Positions 8,234-16,566 of a stretch of DNA of 64,000 bases are shown piece by piece. Origin of the DNA: Massilia terrae (GTDB taxonomy: Bacteria; Pseudomonadota; Gammaproteobacteria; Burkholderiales; Burkholderiaceae_D); contig NZ_JANUGU010000008.1 of assembly GCF_024753145.1 (NCBI RefSeq), forward strand, positions 1 through 64,000, written 5' to 3'. Made by a program: the position numbers and the translations under genes. Within the stretch, counting starts at the first letter, position 1; the number at the start of each line of letters is the position of its first letter. Below the pieces are notes generated by a model. The model saw nothing but the letters and a program-made list of their open reading frames with translations, did no database searches and had not been told where the DNA came from.

Positions 8234-8920
8234 TCAGCGGCTGCTCACCGCGACCGCGCCCTGCTGCGGCGCGCCGGCCACCTGGCCGGCATTGAACTGC
8301 CACTTCTTCCACGCCGACAGCACCGCATTCGGATACTCGGGACGTCCGCGGCTGCCGTTGTAGCGGCCGAGCGCGAGGAAGTAGTCGCCGCGCTCCATGT
8401 CGATGTACATGCGCAGGATCGCGCAGCCGTAGCGCAGGTTGGTCTGCATGTCGAACAGCGCGCGGCGGTTGCTGTCGCCGATGACGCGGGTCCAGAACGG
8501 CATCACCTGCATGTAGCCGCGCGCGCCTGCCAGCGAGATCGCGTATTTGCGGTAGGCCGATTCGACCTGGATCAGGCCCAGCACCAGTCCCGGATCCAGC
8601 CCCGCGCGCGTGGCTTCGTACCACGCGGTCTCGAGGAATTCGCGGCGCGTCAGGTCGTCGGGCAGGCGCTTCTGCAGGCGCCGCGACATCTCCGCGAACC
8701 ACGCTTCGAAGCGCTGGCGCGCGGCCTCGTCACGGAACACCGGCTTGGGCGGACGGCCATCGTGGATCGCGCGCGCCAGGGCGAGGCGCACCGAATCGGC
8801 CAGCTCCTCTTCCTTCTGGTTGCCGGCGTGAGCGGCGCAGCTGAAAGCCAGCGCACCGCCCAGCAGCGCGCGTCCCGCCCAGGCCGCGATGGCGCGGCCT
8901 TTTACACGCCCCTGCTTCAC
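8234..8920 (-). CDS. Lytic transglycosylase (SLT domain)
   Basis: The 228-residue protein has a hydrophobic N-terminal segment ending in AHA near residue 32, consistent with export to the periplasm. The SLT domain carries the catalytic glutamate in IQVESAY (E120), followed by GARGYMQVMPFW and the LRYGCAILRMYID helix. Such enzymes cleave the MurNAc-GlcNAc bond of peptidoglycan with 1,6-anhydro product formation. Translation starts at GTG and overlaps the proS stop (GTGA), indicating coupling. Confidence 0.88.
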   Translation of the reverse strand: MKQGRVKGRAIAAWAGRALLGGALAFSCAAHAGNQKEEELADSVRLALARAIHDGRPPKPVFRDEAARQRFEAWFAEMSRRLQKRLPDDLTRREFLETAWYEATRAGLDPGLVLGLIQVESAYRKYAISLAGARGYMQVMPFWTRVIGDSNRRALFDMQTNLRYGCAILRMYIDMERGDYFLALGRYNGSRGRPEYPNAVLSAWKKWQFNAGQVAGAPQQGAVAVSSR

Positions 8921-10653
8921 TTGCCCAGTTTGGCCTTGATGAAGCCAACCATGTCGGCCACCGGCACGGCGGTCGCGGCTTCGTCGCGGCGGCCCTGGTA
9001 TTCCAGGTTGCCGTCCTTGAGGCCACGCTCGCCGATCACCACGCGGTGCGGCACGCCGATCAGCTCCCAGTCCGCGAACATCGAGCCCGGACGCAGGCCG
9101 CGGTCGTCGAGGATCACGTCCACGCCCGCCGCTTCCAGCTCGGCCAGCAGGCGGTCGGCCTCGGCCTTCACCAGCTCGCTGCGGTCATAGCCCATCGGCG
9201 CCAGCACCACTTCGAACGGCGCGATCGCGTCCGGCCAGATGATGCCCTTGTCGTCGAAATTCTGCTCGATCGCCGCGCCCAGGATGCGGGTCACGCCGAT
9301 GCCGTAGCAGCCCATCTGCAGCGGCGCCGGCTTGCCGGATTCGTCCAGAAAAGTCGCTTCCATCTTCTCCGAGTACGCGGTGCCGAGCTGGAACACATGG
9401 CCCACTTCGATGCCGCGCTCGATCGCCAGCACGCCCTTGCCGTCCGGCGAAGCGTCGCCTTCGATCACATTGCGCAGGTCGGCCACTTGCGGCTCCGGGC
9501 AGTCGCGGCCCCAGTTGGCGCCGGTGAAGTGGAAGCCCTCTTCGTTCGCGCCGCACACGAAGTCGCTCATGTTGGCGACGGTGCGGTCGGCCACCACATT
9601 GACCTTGGCCTTGGTCGCGATCGGGCCGAGGTAGCCCGGCACGGTGCCGTAGGCTTCCCGGATCTCGGCTTCGGTCGCGAAGCGGAACGCGGCCAGGCCC
9701 GGCACCTTGTTGACCTTCACTTCGTTGAGCTCATGGTCGCCGCGGATCAGCAGCAGCCAGTTTTCCTTGACCGCGCGGCCGTTGGCGTCTTCCTTCTCGA
9801 CGGTCAGCGCGATGCTCTTCACGGTCTGCGACAGCTTCAGGCCCAGCAGCTCGGCCACCTGCTCGCACTTGACGGTGTCGGGCGTGGGCGCCTTGAACAG
9901 TTCCTGGGTCGGCGCCGCGCGCTGGGCGATCAGCGGCATCGCTTCGGCCGCTTCCATATTGGCCGCGTAGTCGGAGGTCGGGCAGTACACCAGCGCATCC
10001 TCGCCGGTCTGCGCGATCACGTGGAACTCGTGCGAGAACGAGCCGCCGATCGCGCCGGTATCGGCCGCCACCGCGCGGAACTTCAGGCCGAAGCGGCTGA
10101 AGATCTTGGTGTAGGCGTCGAACATGGCCGTGTACGACTTCTGCATGCCCTCGATGTCCTTGTCGAACGAGTACGCGTCCTTCATGGTGAACTCGCGGCC
10201 GCGCATCAGGCCGAAGCGCGGCCGGCGCTCGTCGCGGAACTTGGTCTGGATCTGGTAGACGTTGACCGGCAGCTGGCGATACGACTTGAGCTCGCTGCGC
10301 ACGACGTCGGTGACCACTTCCTCGGAGGTCGGCTGGATCGCGTAGTCGCGGCCGTGGCGGTCTTTCACGCGCATCATTTCCGGGCCCATCTTGTCCCAGC
10401 GGCCAGTCTCCTGCCACAGCTCGGCCGGCTGCACGAACGGCATCACGAGTTCGATCGCGCCCGCCTTGTTCATTTCTTCGCGCACGATGGCCTCGACCTT
10501 GCGGATCACCTTCAGGCCCATCGGCATATAGGTGTAGATGCCGGAGCCAAGCCGCTTGATCATGCCGGCCCGCATCATCAGTTTGTGGCTGACGATCTCG
10601 GCGTCGGAGGGCGCTTCTTTAAGCGTTGAAATAAAAAACCGTGAGGCGCGCAT
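8917..10653 (-). CDS. proS: Prolyl-tRNA synthetase
   Basis: The 578-residue protein is a bacterial-type ProRS: class II motif 2 region (FRDERRPRFGLMRGREF), an inserted editing domain in the middle (about residues 230-400, YbaK-like) and motif 3 in QMGCYGIGVTRILGAAIEQ, then an anticodon-binding C-terminal domain. It charges tRNA-Pro and hydrolyses mischarged Ala-tRNA-Pro in the editing domain. It is divergent from rppH, a common betaproteobacterial arrangement, and its stop overlaps the downstream transglycosylase gene. Confidence 0.98.
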   Translation of the reverse strand: MRASRFFISTLKEAPSDAEIVSHKLMMRAGMIKRLGSGIYTYMPMGLKVIRKVEAIVREEMNKAGAIELVMPFVQPAELWQETGRWDKMGPEMMRVKDRHGRDYAIQPTSEEVVTDVVRSELKSYRQLPVNVYQIQTKFRDERRPRFGLMRGREFTMKDAYSFDKDIEGMQKSYTAMFDAYTKIFSRFGLKFRAVAADTGAIGGSFSHEFHVIAQTGEDALVYCPTSDYAANMEAAEAMPLIAQRAAPTQELFKAPTPDTVKCEQVAELLGLKLSQTVKSIALTVEKEDANGRAVKENWLLLIRGDHELNEVKVNKVPGLAAFRFATEAEIREAYGTVPGYLGPIATKAKVNVVADRTVANMSDFVCGANEEGFHFTGANWGRDCPEPQVADLRNVIEGDASPDGKGVLAIERGIEVGHVFQLGTAYSEKMEATFLDESGKPAPLQMGCYGIGVTRILGAAIEQNFDDKGIIWPDAIAPFEVVLAPMGYDRSELVKAEADRLLAELEAAGVDVILDDRGLRPGSMFADWELIGVPHRVVIGERGLKDGNLEYQGRRDEAATAVPVADMVGFIKAKLGK

Positions 10654-10683
10654 ATCGATGAATTCTTTTTAAAAAGAGAGGGT

Positions 10684-10689
10684 TATAAT
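10684..10689. promoter_or_regulatory. AT-rich promoter region between proS and rppH
   Basis: The 200-bp divergent gap contains TATAAT at 10684-10689 within gggttataatcg. It can serve as a -10 box toward rppH; read on the other strand, gattataac is a weaker -10 box toward proS. No clear -35 was seen. Confidence 0.35.
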
Positions 10690-10853
10690 CGACCTAATTT
10701 TAAAGGATTAGCTGGCTGATGCGTCCAATCTTTGTACAAATGGGTCCGATTCAAGCGTGCTGCGCCGTTCCCGCGCGGGGCGGCGGCACGCCGGCATGGA
10801 CTGATAGGTAAGAAAACAAGGGGCACAGCCGGCAGAAAGTATTGAGGTGCACT

Positions 10854-11459
10854 ATGCTCGATCGTGAAGGGTTCCGCCCCAACGTCGGCATCATTCTGCT
10901 CAACGCCAACAATGAGGTTTGGTGGGGCAAACGCGTGCGCGAGCACTCGTGGCAGTTCCCGCAAGGCGGCATCAAGTACGGCGAAACGCCCGAACAGGCC
11001 ATGTTCCGCGAGCTGGAAGAAGAAATCGGCCTGCGCGCGGAACACGTGCGCATCGTCGGCCGCACCCGCGACTGGCTGCGCTACGAGGTGCCGGACCACT
11101 TCATCAAGCGCGAAATCCGCGGCCACTACCGCGGCCAGAAGCAGATCTGGTTCCTGCTGCGGATGATCGCGCGCGACAACGAGGTCAACCTGCGCCTGAC
11201 CGACCACCCCGAGTTCGACGCCTGGCGCTGGCACGACTACTGGGTGCCGCTGGACACGGTGATCGAATTCAAGCGCGAGGTCTACCAGCGCGCGCTGCAG
11301 GAGCTGTCACGCTTCCTGGCGCCGCACCACGAGCGCCGCCACAGCTCGCGCTACCTGCGCCAGCCGCGCGCGTCCGGCAGCGGGCAGCCGGCCAAGGCGA
11401 CGGTGGTTGCCGAGACCACGGTGGTGACCGAGGAACTGGTTGTACTGAACAAGAAGTAG
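10854..11459 (+). CDS. rppH: RNA pyrophosphohydrolase RppH
   Basis: The N-terminus MLDREGFRPNVGI and the Nudix box beginning GGIKYGETPEQAMFREL with EEEIGL match RppH/NudH. The enzyme removes pyrophosphate from the 5' end of mRNA and so triggers RNase E decay. The ATG at 10854 is used because gaggtg lies 5-10 bases upstream and it matches the family N-terminus. At 201 residues it has a C-terminal basic and Val/Thr-rich extension after about residue 160 that is longer than in E. coli. Confidence 0.96.
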   Translation: MLDREGFRPNVGIILLNANNEVWWGKRVREHSWQFPQGGIKYGETPEQAMFRELEEEIGLRAEHVRIVGRTRDWLRYEVPDHFIKREIRGHYRGQKQIWFLLRMIARDNEVNLRLTDHPEFDAWRWHDYWVPLDTVIEFKREVYQRALQELSRFLAPHHERRHSSRYLRQPRASGSGQPAKATVVAETTVVTEELVVLNKK

Positions 11460-11473
11460 TAGCTTCGGCGCAA

Positions 11474-11514
11474 CAAAAAGGAGGCAGGGCGTGAGCCCGC
11501 GCCTCCTTTTGCAT
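11474..11514 (+). terminator. Rho-independent terminator of rppH
   Basis: Arms aaaaaggaggc (11474-11484) and gcctccttttg (11501-11511) enclose a second small stem gggc-gtga-gccc. A T-rich run follows. Confidence 0.85.
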
Positions 11515-11577
11515 TTTTCTTGCCATAGTGGCAATGCTGCGCGCTAGAATTGCCGGATAACAATTCCGGAGAAACCA

Positions 11578-13092
11578 GTGACAACATCGATCCTGCGCCG
11601 CAGCCTGTTCCTGCTGAGCGCGCTTGTGGCCGCGGCCGCCGCGCATGCCGACGACGCCAAACCGAAATGCCTGTACGCCCAGGTTGCCGAGCTGCCGTTG
11701 AACTACACCGGCACCGGGCTGGCGGTCACCACGAGCGGCGTGATCAACGGCGCGCCCGCGGTCATGCTGGTCGATACCGGCGCCGCCGGCATTTCCCTGG
11801 CCCGTCCGCTCGTTGAGCGTCTGGACCTGCAGATGGAAATGACCGGCCGCTATGCGGATGGTGTCGGCGGACAGTCCAGGATATACGAAGCGCGGCTGGA
11901 TGAATTCCGGGTCGGTCCGGCGAAGAACGCCAAGGGCTGGTTCAAGGTGATCGCCGACACGGGCTCCGCGCCCCAGTACGACGCCATCGCCGGCGCGCCC
12001 TTCCTGTTGCAGGCCGACCTGGAGCTGTCGCTGGCCGAGAAAAAGATGCGCTTCTTCCGCGGCAAGGACTGCCAGAAGGCCTTCCTCGGCTACTGGGGCG
12101 GCGACATTTTCGAGATCCCGTTCAACCGCCGTCCCGAGGAACGCGACCGCAGGCCCCGCTTCACCATCGAAGTCAACGGCCAGGAAATGGAGGCCATCAT
12201 GGACAGCGGCGCGGCGACTACCGTGATCATGGCGAGCGCCGCCAAACGGGCCGGGCTGAAGATCGACGCGCCGGGATCGAAGCGGCTGGGCTACTCCCAT
12301 GGTATTGGCAGCGACCAGGTGGAACGCTGGAACACCGAAATCGGCACCTTGAAAATCGGCGGCGAGACCATCCGCGGCGCGCGCATCGATGTTGCCGAAA
12401 CCGCGATCGACGTTGACGTGCTGATCGGCGACGACTACCTGCGCGCGCACCGCGTGCTGTTCGCCATGGGCCAGCAGAAGCTCTACATCTCCTATCTTGG
12501 AGGTGACCCGCTGCTGCAGCGCACCAGCATTGAACCGTGGATGCTGAAGGAAGCCGAATCGGGCAACGCCGACGCCCAGTATGTGGTCGCCCGCTACTAC
12601 GGCAACGGCGCGCCGCCGGACCGGGCGAAAGCAGACGCCTGGCTGCAAAAAGCCGCGGACGCGGGCCAGCCGGAGGCCAACCTCCAGCTAGCGCGTCAGC
12701 TGATGGCCGCGCACCGTCCAGCCGATGCCACCGTGCGCCTGCGCCAGGCACTCGACAAGCTGCCGGGCGAACGCTTCGGCGCCCTGCTGCTGTACACCGC
12801 GCGCCTGCAGACCGGTGAGCAGGACCTCGGCAAGCGCGAGCTGCAGGCGGCATTCGGCAAGGATGACCGCGACCAGTGGCCGGCGCCGATCGCCGACTTC
12901 TACCTCGGCCGCATCGATGCCGCCGCGCTGAAGAAGGCCGCCACCACCGATTCCAGCAAGGCCAAGGCGCGCAGCTGCAACGCGGCCACCTACATGGCGC
13001 AGTTGTACGAGGCGCAGGGGGAACAGGACCAAGCGTCCGCCGCAAAAGGCGAGGCTCGCGCGCAATGCGGCACGCCGGCCAAGGGGATATGA
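11578..13092 (+). CDS. Secreted protein with two retropepsin-like aspartic protease domains and Sel1-like repeats
   Basis: The 504-residue protein starts at GTG after ccggagaaacca and has a signal peptide (about residues 1-24, ending AHA). Two aspartic protease half-sites are visible: VDTGAAG at 65-71 and MDSGAAT at 208-214, each followed by the hydrophobic strands of the retropepsin fold. After about residue 325 come Sel1/TPR-like helical repeats (NADAQYVVARYYGNGAPPD and following). Single-domain relatives work as homodimers, so two halves in one chain could form an active pseudo-dimer; this is inference. The stop overlaps the next gene, which has unknown function. Confidence 0.82.
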   Translation: MTTSILRRSLFLLSALVAAAAAHADDAKPKCLYAQVAELPLNYTGTGLAVTTSGVINGAPAVMLVDTGAAGISLARPLVERLDLQMEMTGRYADGVGGQSRIYEARLDEFRVGPAKNAKGWFKVIADTGSAPQYDAIAGAPFLLQADLELSLAEKKMRFFRGKDCQKAFLGYWGGDIFEIPFNRRPEERDRRPRFTIEVNGQEMEAIMDSGAATTVIMASAAKRAGLKIDAPGSKRLGYSHGIGSDQVERWNTEIGTLKIGGETIRGARIDVAETAIDVDVLIGDDYLRAHRVLFAMGQQKLYISYLGGDPLLQRTSIEPWMLKEAESGNADAQYVVARYYGNGAPPDRAKADAWLQKAADAGQPEANLQLARQLMAAHRPADATVRLRQALDKLPGERFGALLLYTARLQTGEQDLGKRELQAAFGKDDRDQWPAPIADFYLGRIDAAALKKAATTDSSKAKARSCNAATYMAQLYEAQGEQDQASAAKGEARAQCGTPAKGI

Positions 13093-13580
13093 AGCTGGTG
13101 GCAATCAAACGCGGCAAGGCCGACAAGTACGACCGCCTGCGTTGCATCCGGCGCGACGGCAGCGAGACCGCTTGCGACATGCCGCGCCAGGGCATCCTGC
13201 CGCACGACCTGGTGCATTACGTGGTCGAATCGGCGCTGGGCTACCGCCACGGCTTCCTCGGCCTGGTAGCGGGGGGCGCCGATATCCGCGCGGTGCTCGA
13301 CATCGTGCACGATCCTGCCAACCGCGCCATTGCCGACGAAGCCACCCACACCGAGGCCATCGTCGAGAGCCTGCAGGCGCAGTTGTGGAGCGGGGCGTTC
13401 GACGCGGAGCTCTTCATCGAAGGCGTGCGCGGCGCCTGCGCGGTGCGCGGGCGCGCGATGCCCGACTTGTCGGCCATCGATGCCGATGATGCATTGTTTC
13501 GCCGCGCGCTGGAGCTGGACGCGCGCTGGCGGCAGGTGCCCTTCCACGGCAGCCTGGAGCTCGAACTGGAGCACGTGTAA
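13089..13580 (+). CDS. Conserved hypothetical protein, 163 residues
   Basis: I do not recognise a named family. The protein is soluble, with no signal peptide or membrane segment. It begins MKLVAIKRGKADKYDRLRC, contains an MPRQGILPHDLVHYVVE segment and a C-terminal LDARWRQVPFHGSLELELEH segment. The ATG overlaps the stop of the aspartic protease gene (ATGA), so the two are translationally coupled, although this product is predicted cytoplasmic and its partner exported. Function unknown. Confidence 0.8.
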   Translation: MKLVAIKRGKADKYDRLRCIRRDGSETACDMPRQGILPHDLVHYVVESALGYRHGFLGLVAGGADIRAVLDIVHDPANRAIADEATHTEAIVESLQAQLWSGAFDAELFIEGVRGACAVRGRAMPDLSAIDADDALFRRALELDARWRQVPFHGSLELELEHV

Positions 13581-13637
13581 AGCGCGGCGGCGGGCGGCGC
13601 GCTAAAATGGCGGTCCATCGAAAGAGAATCACGCGCC

Positions 13638-14066
13638 ATGTTCACCCCATCCTCCAACGACGTCCGCCGCTTCTTCTGCGAAGCCTTCCGCAAGCAGCGC
13701 GCAGGCGAAGTGCTCACGCCGATGGACGCCATCGCCGCCGATTGGATCGTCCAGCATCCGGAATACCACGACGAGCTGCTCGATGCCGAGGAAGCGGTGG
13801 CGCGCGATTATTCGGTCGAGGGCGGGCGCGCAAATCCCTTCCTGCACCTGTCGATGCACCTGTCGATCACCGAGCAGGTGTCGATCGACCAGCCGCGCGG
13901 CATCAAGGCCGCGCACGACCTGCTGGCCGCGCGCATCGGGGCGCACGAGGCGCACCACCAGATCATGGAATGCCTGGGCGAGACCATCTGGACTTCGCAG
14001 CGCACCGGGCTGCCGCCGGATCAGGAAGCCTACGTCGAGTGCGTGCGCATGCGGGCTGGCCGCTGA
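13638..14066 (+). CDS. DUF1841 family protein
   Basis: The 142-residue protein has the DUF1841 pattern: MFTPSSNDVRRFFCEAFRK at the start, PLxP-like LTPMDAIAADWIVQHPEYH, and a His-rich core with NPFLHLSMHLSITEQVSID and GAHEAHHQIMECLGE. The clustered histidines and glutamates suggest metal binding, but no activity is established for the family. A gagaatc sequence precedes the ATG. It seems to stand alone, followed by a repeat pair. Confidence 0.85.
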   Translation: MFTPSSNDVRRFFCEAFRKQRAGEVLTPMDAIAADWIVQHPEYHDELLDAEEAVARDYSVEGGRANPFLHLSMHLSITEQVSIDQPRGIKAAHDLLAARIGAHEAHHQIMECLGETIWTSQRTGLPPDQEAYVECVRMRAGR

Positions 14067-14091
14067 GCCAACACACGACGCACAGAGTCAC

Positions 14092-14196
14092 CGTCGTTCC
14101 CGCGAAAGCGGGAACCCCATTTTGCCAGCGTCGTTGCTAACGCTTGCGCCACCGGCTGCGCGCGCAAATGGGATTCCCGCTTTCGCGGGAATGACG
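14092..14196. repeat. Inverted pair of palindromic repeats (GTTCCC/ATTCCC type)
   Basis: A copy starting cgtcgttcccgcgaaagc is at 14092-14120 and the opposed copy is at 14168-14196. The second contains attcccgctttcgcgggaat, an exact ATTCCC-N8-GGGAAT match to the Neisseria dRS3 pattern. Confidence 0.85.
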
Positions 14197-14221
14197 TTCA
14201 AAAGCTAACAATACAAAAATA

Positions 14222-14245
14222 AAAGCCGCGGCAACGCGCGGCTTT
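14222..14245 (-). terminator. Rho-independent terminator of the cytochrome operon
   Basis: On the minus strand the stem aaagccgcg/cgcggcttt with a 6-base loop is followed by a T-rich run (ttatttttgtattg). It lies 20 bases after the stop of the cytochrome gene. Confidence 0.85.
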
Positions 14246-14264
14246 CGTTGGGCGCAGCTGAAGA

Positions 14265-14606
14265 TCAGCGGTGCTGTACCAGATCCCCCGGCAGGCTCGA
14301 AATGTAGGCAGCGATATCGGCCATGTCCTTGTCCGACAGCGGCGCGGCCATGCCGCCCATGATCGGGTTGTTGCGGCCCCACGACTTGCCGCCGCGCTTG
14401 TACGCGGTCAGGGCGTGCACCAGGTAGTCCGGATACTGGCCGGCCAGCTTGGGGTAGCTCGGGTCGATCGGGGTCTTGAAGTCGGCGCCGTGGCACGAGG
14501 CGCAGTTGAACTTCTTGGCCAGCGCCTCGCCGTTGGCCTTGTCGCCGGCGGCAAATGCGTTGAGGGAGACAGCGCCGCAGATCAGCGCGATGAGCAGTTT
14601 GTTCAT
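14265..14606 (-). CDS. Small c-type cytochrome (class I)
   Basis: The 113-residue precursor has a signal peptide (MNKLLIALICGAVSLNAFA) and one heme-binding CASCH motif, with a distal methionine ligand candidate in NNPIMGGMAAPLSDKD. Size and pattern fit periplasmic cytochrome c553/c4-like electron carriers. The start at 14606 is used because it begins the signal peptide. It follows a homologous cytochrome gene after 10 bases, so the two form an operon and probably arose by duplication. Confidence 0.9.
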   Translation of the reverse strand: MNKLLIALICGAVSLNAFAAGDKANGEALAKKFNCASCHGADFKTPIDPSYPKLAGQYPDYLVHALTAYKRGGKSWGRNNPIMGGMAAPLSDKDMADIAAYISSLPGDLVQHR

Positions 14607-14616
14607 GGCGCGATCC

Positions 14617-14937
14617 TTATTTCTGTTGCGAGTAGAAGGCGGCGACGTCGGCGATGTCCTGGTCGGACAGCGCGCCTGCGATGCCATTCATCGACGGGTG
14701 CTTGCGGTCACCCTTCTTGTAGGCGTGCAGCGCCGCTTCGATGTACTTGGCCGACTGCCCGCCAATCTTCGGCACGCGGTAGACCTCGGGGAAGCTCGAC
14801 TTGTAGTCCGGGATGCCATGGCAGCCGATGCAGTTTTCAACCTTGCCTTTACCGGCGTTGGCATTTCCGACGACATCAGCTGCGAAGGCGGCCTGGGCGC
14901 AACCAGCGAGCACGAGTACTGCTAATAGTTTTTTCAT
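14617..14937 (-). CDS. Small c-type cytochrome (class I)
   Basis: The 106-residue precursor has a signal peptide (MKKLLAVLVLAGCAQAAFA), one heme motif CIGCH and a distal Met in HPSMNGIAGALSDQD. It is similar to the downstream cytochrome (shared YKKGD/YKRGG and ALSDQDIADVAAF patterns), pointing to tandem duplication. Both are exported and would receive heme in the periplasm. No oxidase or dehydrogenase gene adjoins, so the redox partner is unknown. Confidence 0.9.
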   Translation of the reverse strand: MKKLLAVLVLAGCAQAAFAADVVGNANAGKGKVENCIGCHGIPDYKSSFPEVYRVPKIGGQSAKYIEAALHAYKKGDRKHPSMNGIAGALSDQDIADVAAFYSQQK

Positions 14938-15115
14938 GGTGAGGCGATCGTTGAAAGTGAATCGATACCGCAAGCGTTAAAAAAGTTAGCATTTGTACTA
15001 CCAGCGCCCGATTCTATATGAAGAGTTTGCTATCGTCTATAAACGCTGCAACACGGCCTGCGACCCGATTTGAAGTGGCATATACTCGGACACTTCATCT
15101 TCGACATCGACGCGC

Positions 15116-15970
15116 ATGCAAGCATCCGAACGCTTTGAAGGCACCGACAGCTACGTCGCCACCAACGACCTCAAGCTGGCCGTGAACGCCGCCCTGACCC
15201 TGGCCCGTCCGCTGCTGATCAAGGGCGAGCCGGGCACCGGCAAGACCATGCTGGCCGAGGAAGTCGCTGCTGCCCTCGGCCGCCCATTGCTGCAATGGCA
15301 CGTGAAATCGACCACCAAGGCGCAGCAGGGCCTGTACGAATACGACGCCGTCTCGCGCCTGCGCGATTCGCAGCTGGGCGACGAGCGCGTGCGCGACATC
15401 CACAACTACATCGTCAAGGGCGTGCTGTGGCAGGCATTTACGTCGGACGAGCCGGTGGTGCTGCTGATCGACGAGATCGACAAGGCCGACATCGAGTTCC
15501 CCAACGACCTGCTGCGCGAACTGGACCGCATGGAGTTCTACGTTTACGAGACGCGCGAGATGGTGGTGGCCAGGCACCGCCCGCTGGTCATCATCACCTC
15601 CAACAACGAGAAGGAGCTGCCGGACGCCTTCCTGCGCCGCTGCTTCTTCCACTACATCCGCTTCCCGGACAAGGAGACGATGGAGCAGATCGTGCAGGTC
15701 CACTTCCCGCACCTGAAGCAGGACATGCTGGCGGCCGCGCTGCAAAGCTTCTACGAGCTGCGCGACGTGCCGGGCCTGAAGAAGAAGCCGTCGACGTCCG
15801 AGCTGCTGGACTGGCTCAAGCTGCTGCTGGCCGAGGACATTGCGCCGGAATCGCTGCGCAGCGCGGACGAAAAGGCGGTAGTGCCGCCGCTGGCCGGCGC
15901 GCTGCTGAAGAACGAGCAGGACGTGCACCTGTTCGAGCGTCTTGTTTACATGTCGAGGACCAACCGATGA
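15116..15970 (+). CDS. MoxR family AAA+ ATPase
   Basis: The 284-residue protein has Walker A GEPGTGKT at 37-44, Walker B LLIDEIDK, a sensor 1 region (VIITSNNEKELPDAF) and an arginine finger region (FLRRCFFHYIRF), all typical of MoxR ATPases. These act as chaperones for assembly of metalloenzymes or envelope complexes, usually with a VWA-domain partner. Such a partner lies two genes downstream, with a GNAT gene between. The stop overlaps the GNAT start (ATGA). The cassette is divergent from the cytochrome pair. Confidence 0.93.
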   Translation: MQASERFEGTDSYVATNDLKLAVNAALTLARPLLIKGEPGTGKTMLAEEVAAALGRPLLQWHVKSTTKAQQGLYEYDAVSRLRDSQLGDERVRDIHNYIVKGVLWQAFTSDEPVVLLIDEIDKADIEFPNDLLRELDRMEFYVYETREMVVARHRPLVIITSNNEKELPDAFLRRCFFHYIRFPDKETMEQIVQVHFPHLKQDMLAAALQSFYELRDVPGLKKKPSTSELLDWLKLLLAEDIAPESLRSADEKAVVPPLAGALLKNEQDVHLFERLVYMSRTNR

Positions 15971-16560
15971 TCAACGTCGACCGCGTCACCCTGGAATTCA
16001 ACGGCGTGCGGCTGGAGCCGCTGTCGCTGGCGCACGCGGACGGCCTGCGCGCAGCCGCCGAGGATGGCGAGCTGTGGAACCTGCGCATCACGTCAGTGCC
16101 GGAACCGCACAACGTCGAGAGCTACATCCTTAAATCGCTGGAGATGCCGGACCGCGTGGCCTTCGCCGTGATCGATGCCGCGACCGACGTCGTGATGGGC
16201 ACCACCAGCTACCACGACATCCTGCCGATCGTCGATCGCGTGGAGATCGGCTGGACCTGGTACGCCAAGAGCCGCCAGCGCAGCCACGTCAATACCAGCT
16301 GCAAGCTGCTGCTGCTGTCGCACGCCTTTGACACGCTCGGCTGCGCCGTGGTCGGCCTGCGCACCGATAACTTCAATTACGCGTCGCAGAAGGCGATCGA
16401 GCGGCTCGGCGCGAAGAAGGACGGCGTGATCCGTCACCACTGGCCGCGCCGCGACGGCACGGTGCGCGACACGGTCATGTACAGCATCGTGCGCGGCGAA
16501 TGGCCCGAGATCAAGGCGCACCTTCACTACAAGCTGTCCGAGCACGCGCGCCTCGGCTGA
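15967..16560 (+). CDS. GNAT family N-acetyltransferase
   Basis: The 197-residue protein resembles RimJ/RimL-type acetyltransferases: an N-terminal LEPLSLAHADGLRAA segment, the central VEIGWTWYAKSRQRSHVNT strand and acetyl-CoA loop, and the LRTDNFNYASQKAIERLGA signature. The basic SRQRSHVNT segment replaces the usual glycine-rich loop of single-domain GNATs, as is common in this subfamily. It overlaps the MoxR gene by 4 bp and is followed 6 bases later by the VWA gene, so all three are one transcript. The acetylated substrate is unknown. Confidence 0.88.
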   Translation: MINVDRVTLEFNGVRLEPLSLAHADGLRAAAEDGELWNLRITSVPEPHNVESYILKSLEMPDRVAFAVIDAATDVVMGTTSYHDILPIVDRVEIGWTWYAKSRQRSHVNTSCKLLLLSHAFDTLGCAVVGLRTDNFNYASQKAIERLGAKKDGVIRHHWPRRDGTVRDTVMYSIVRGEWPEIKAHLHYKLSEHARLG

Positions 16561-16566
16561 CCTGCA

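Noticed and set aside
10690..10800. tRNA-like gene in the proS-rppH gap (gggtccgattcaagcg looks like a T-arm)
   Set aside because: No acceptor stem, anticodon arm or CCA end can be formed around it.
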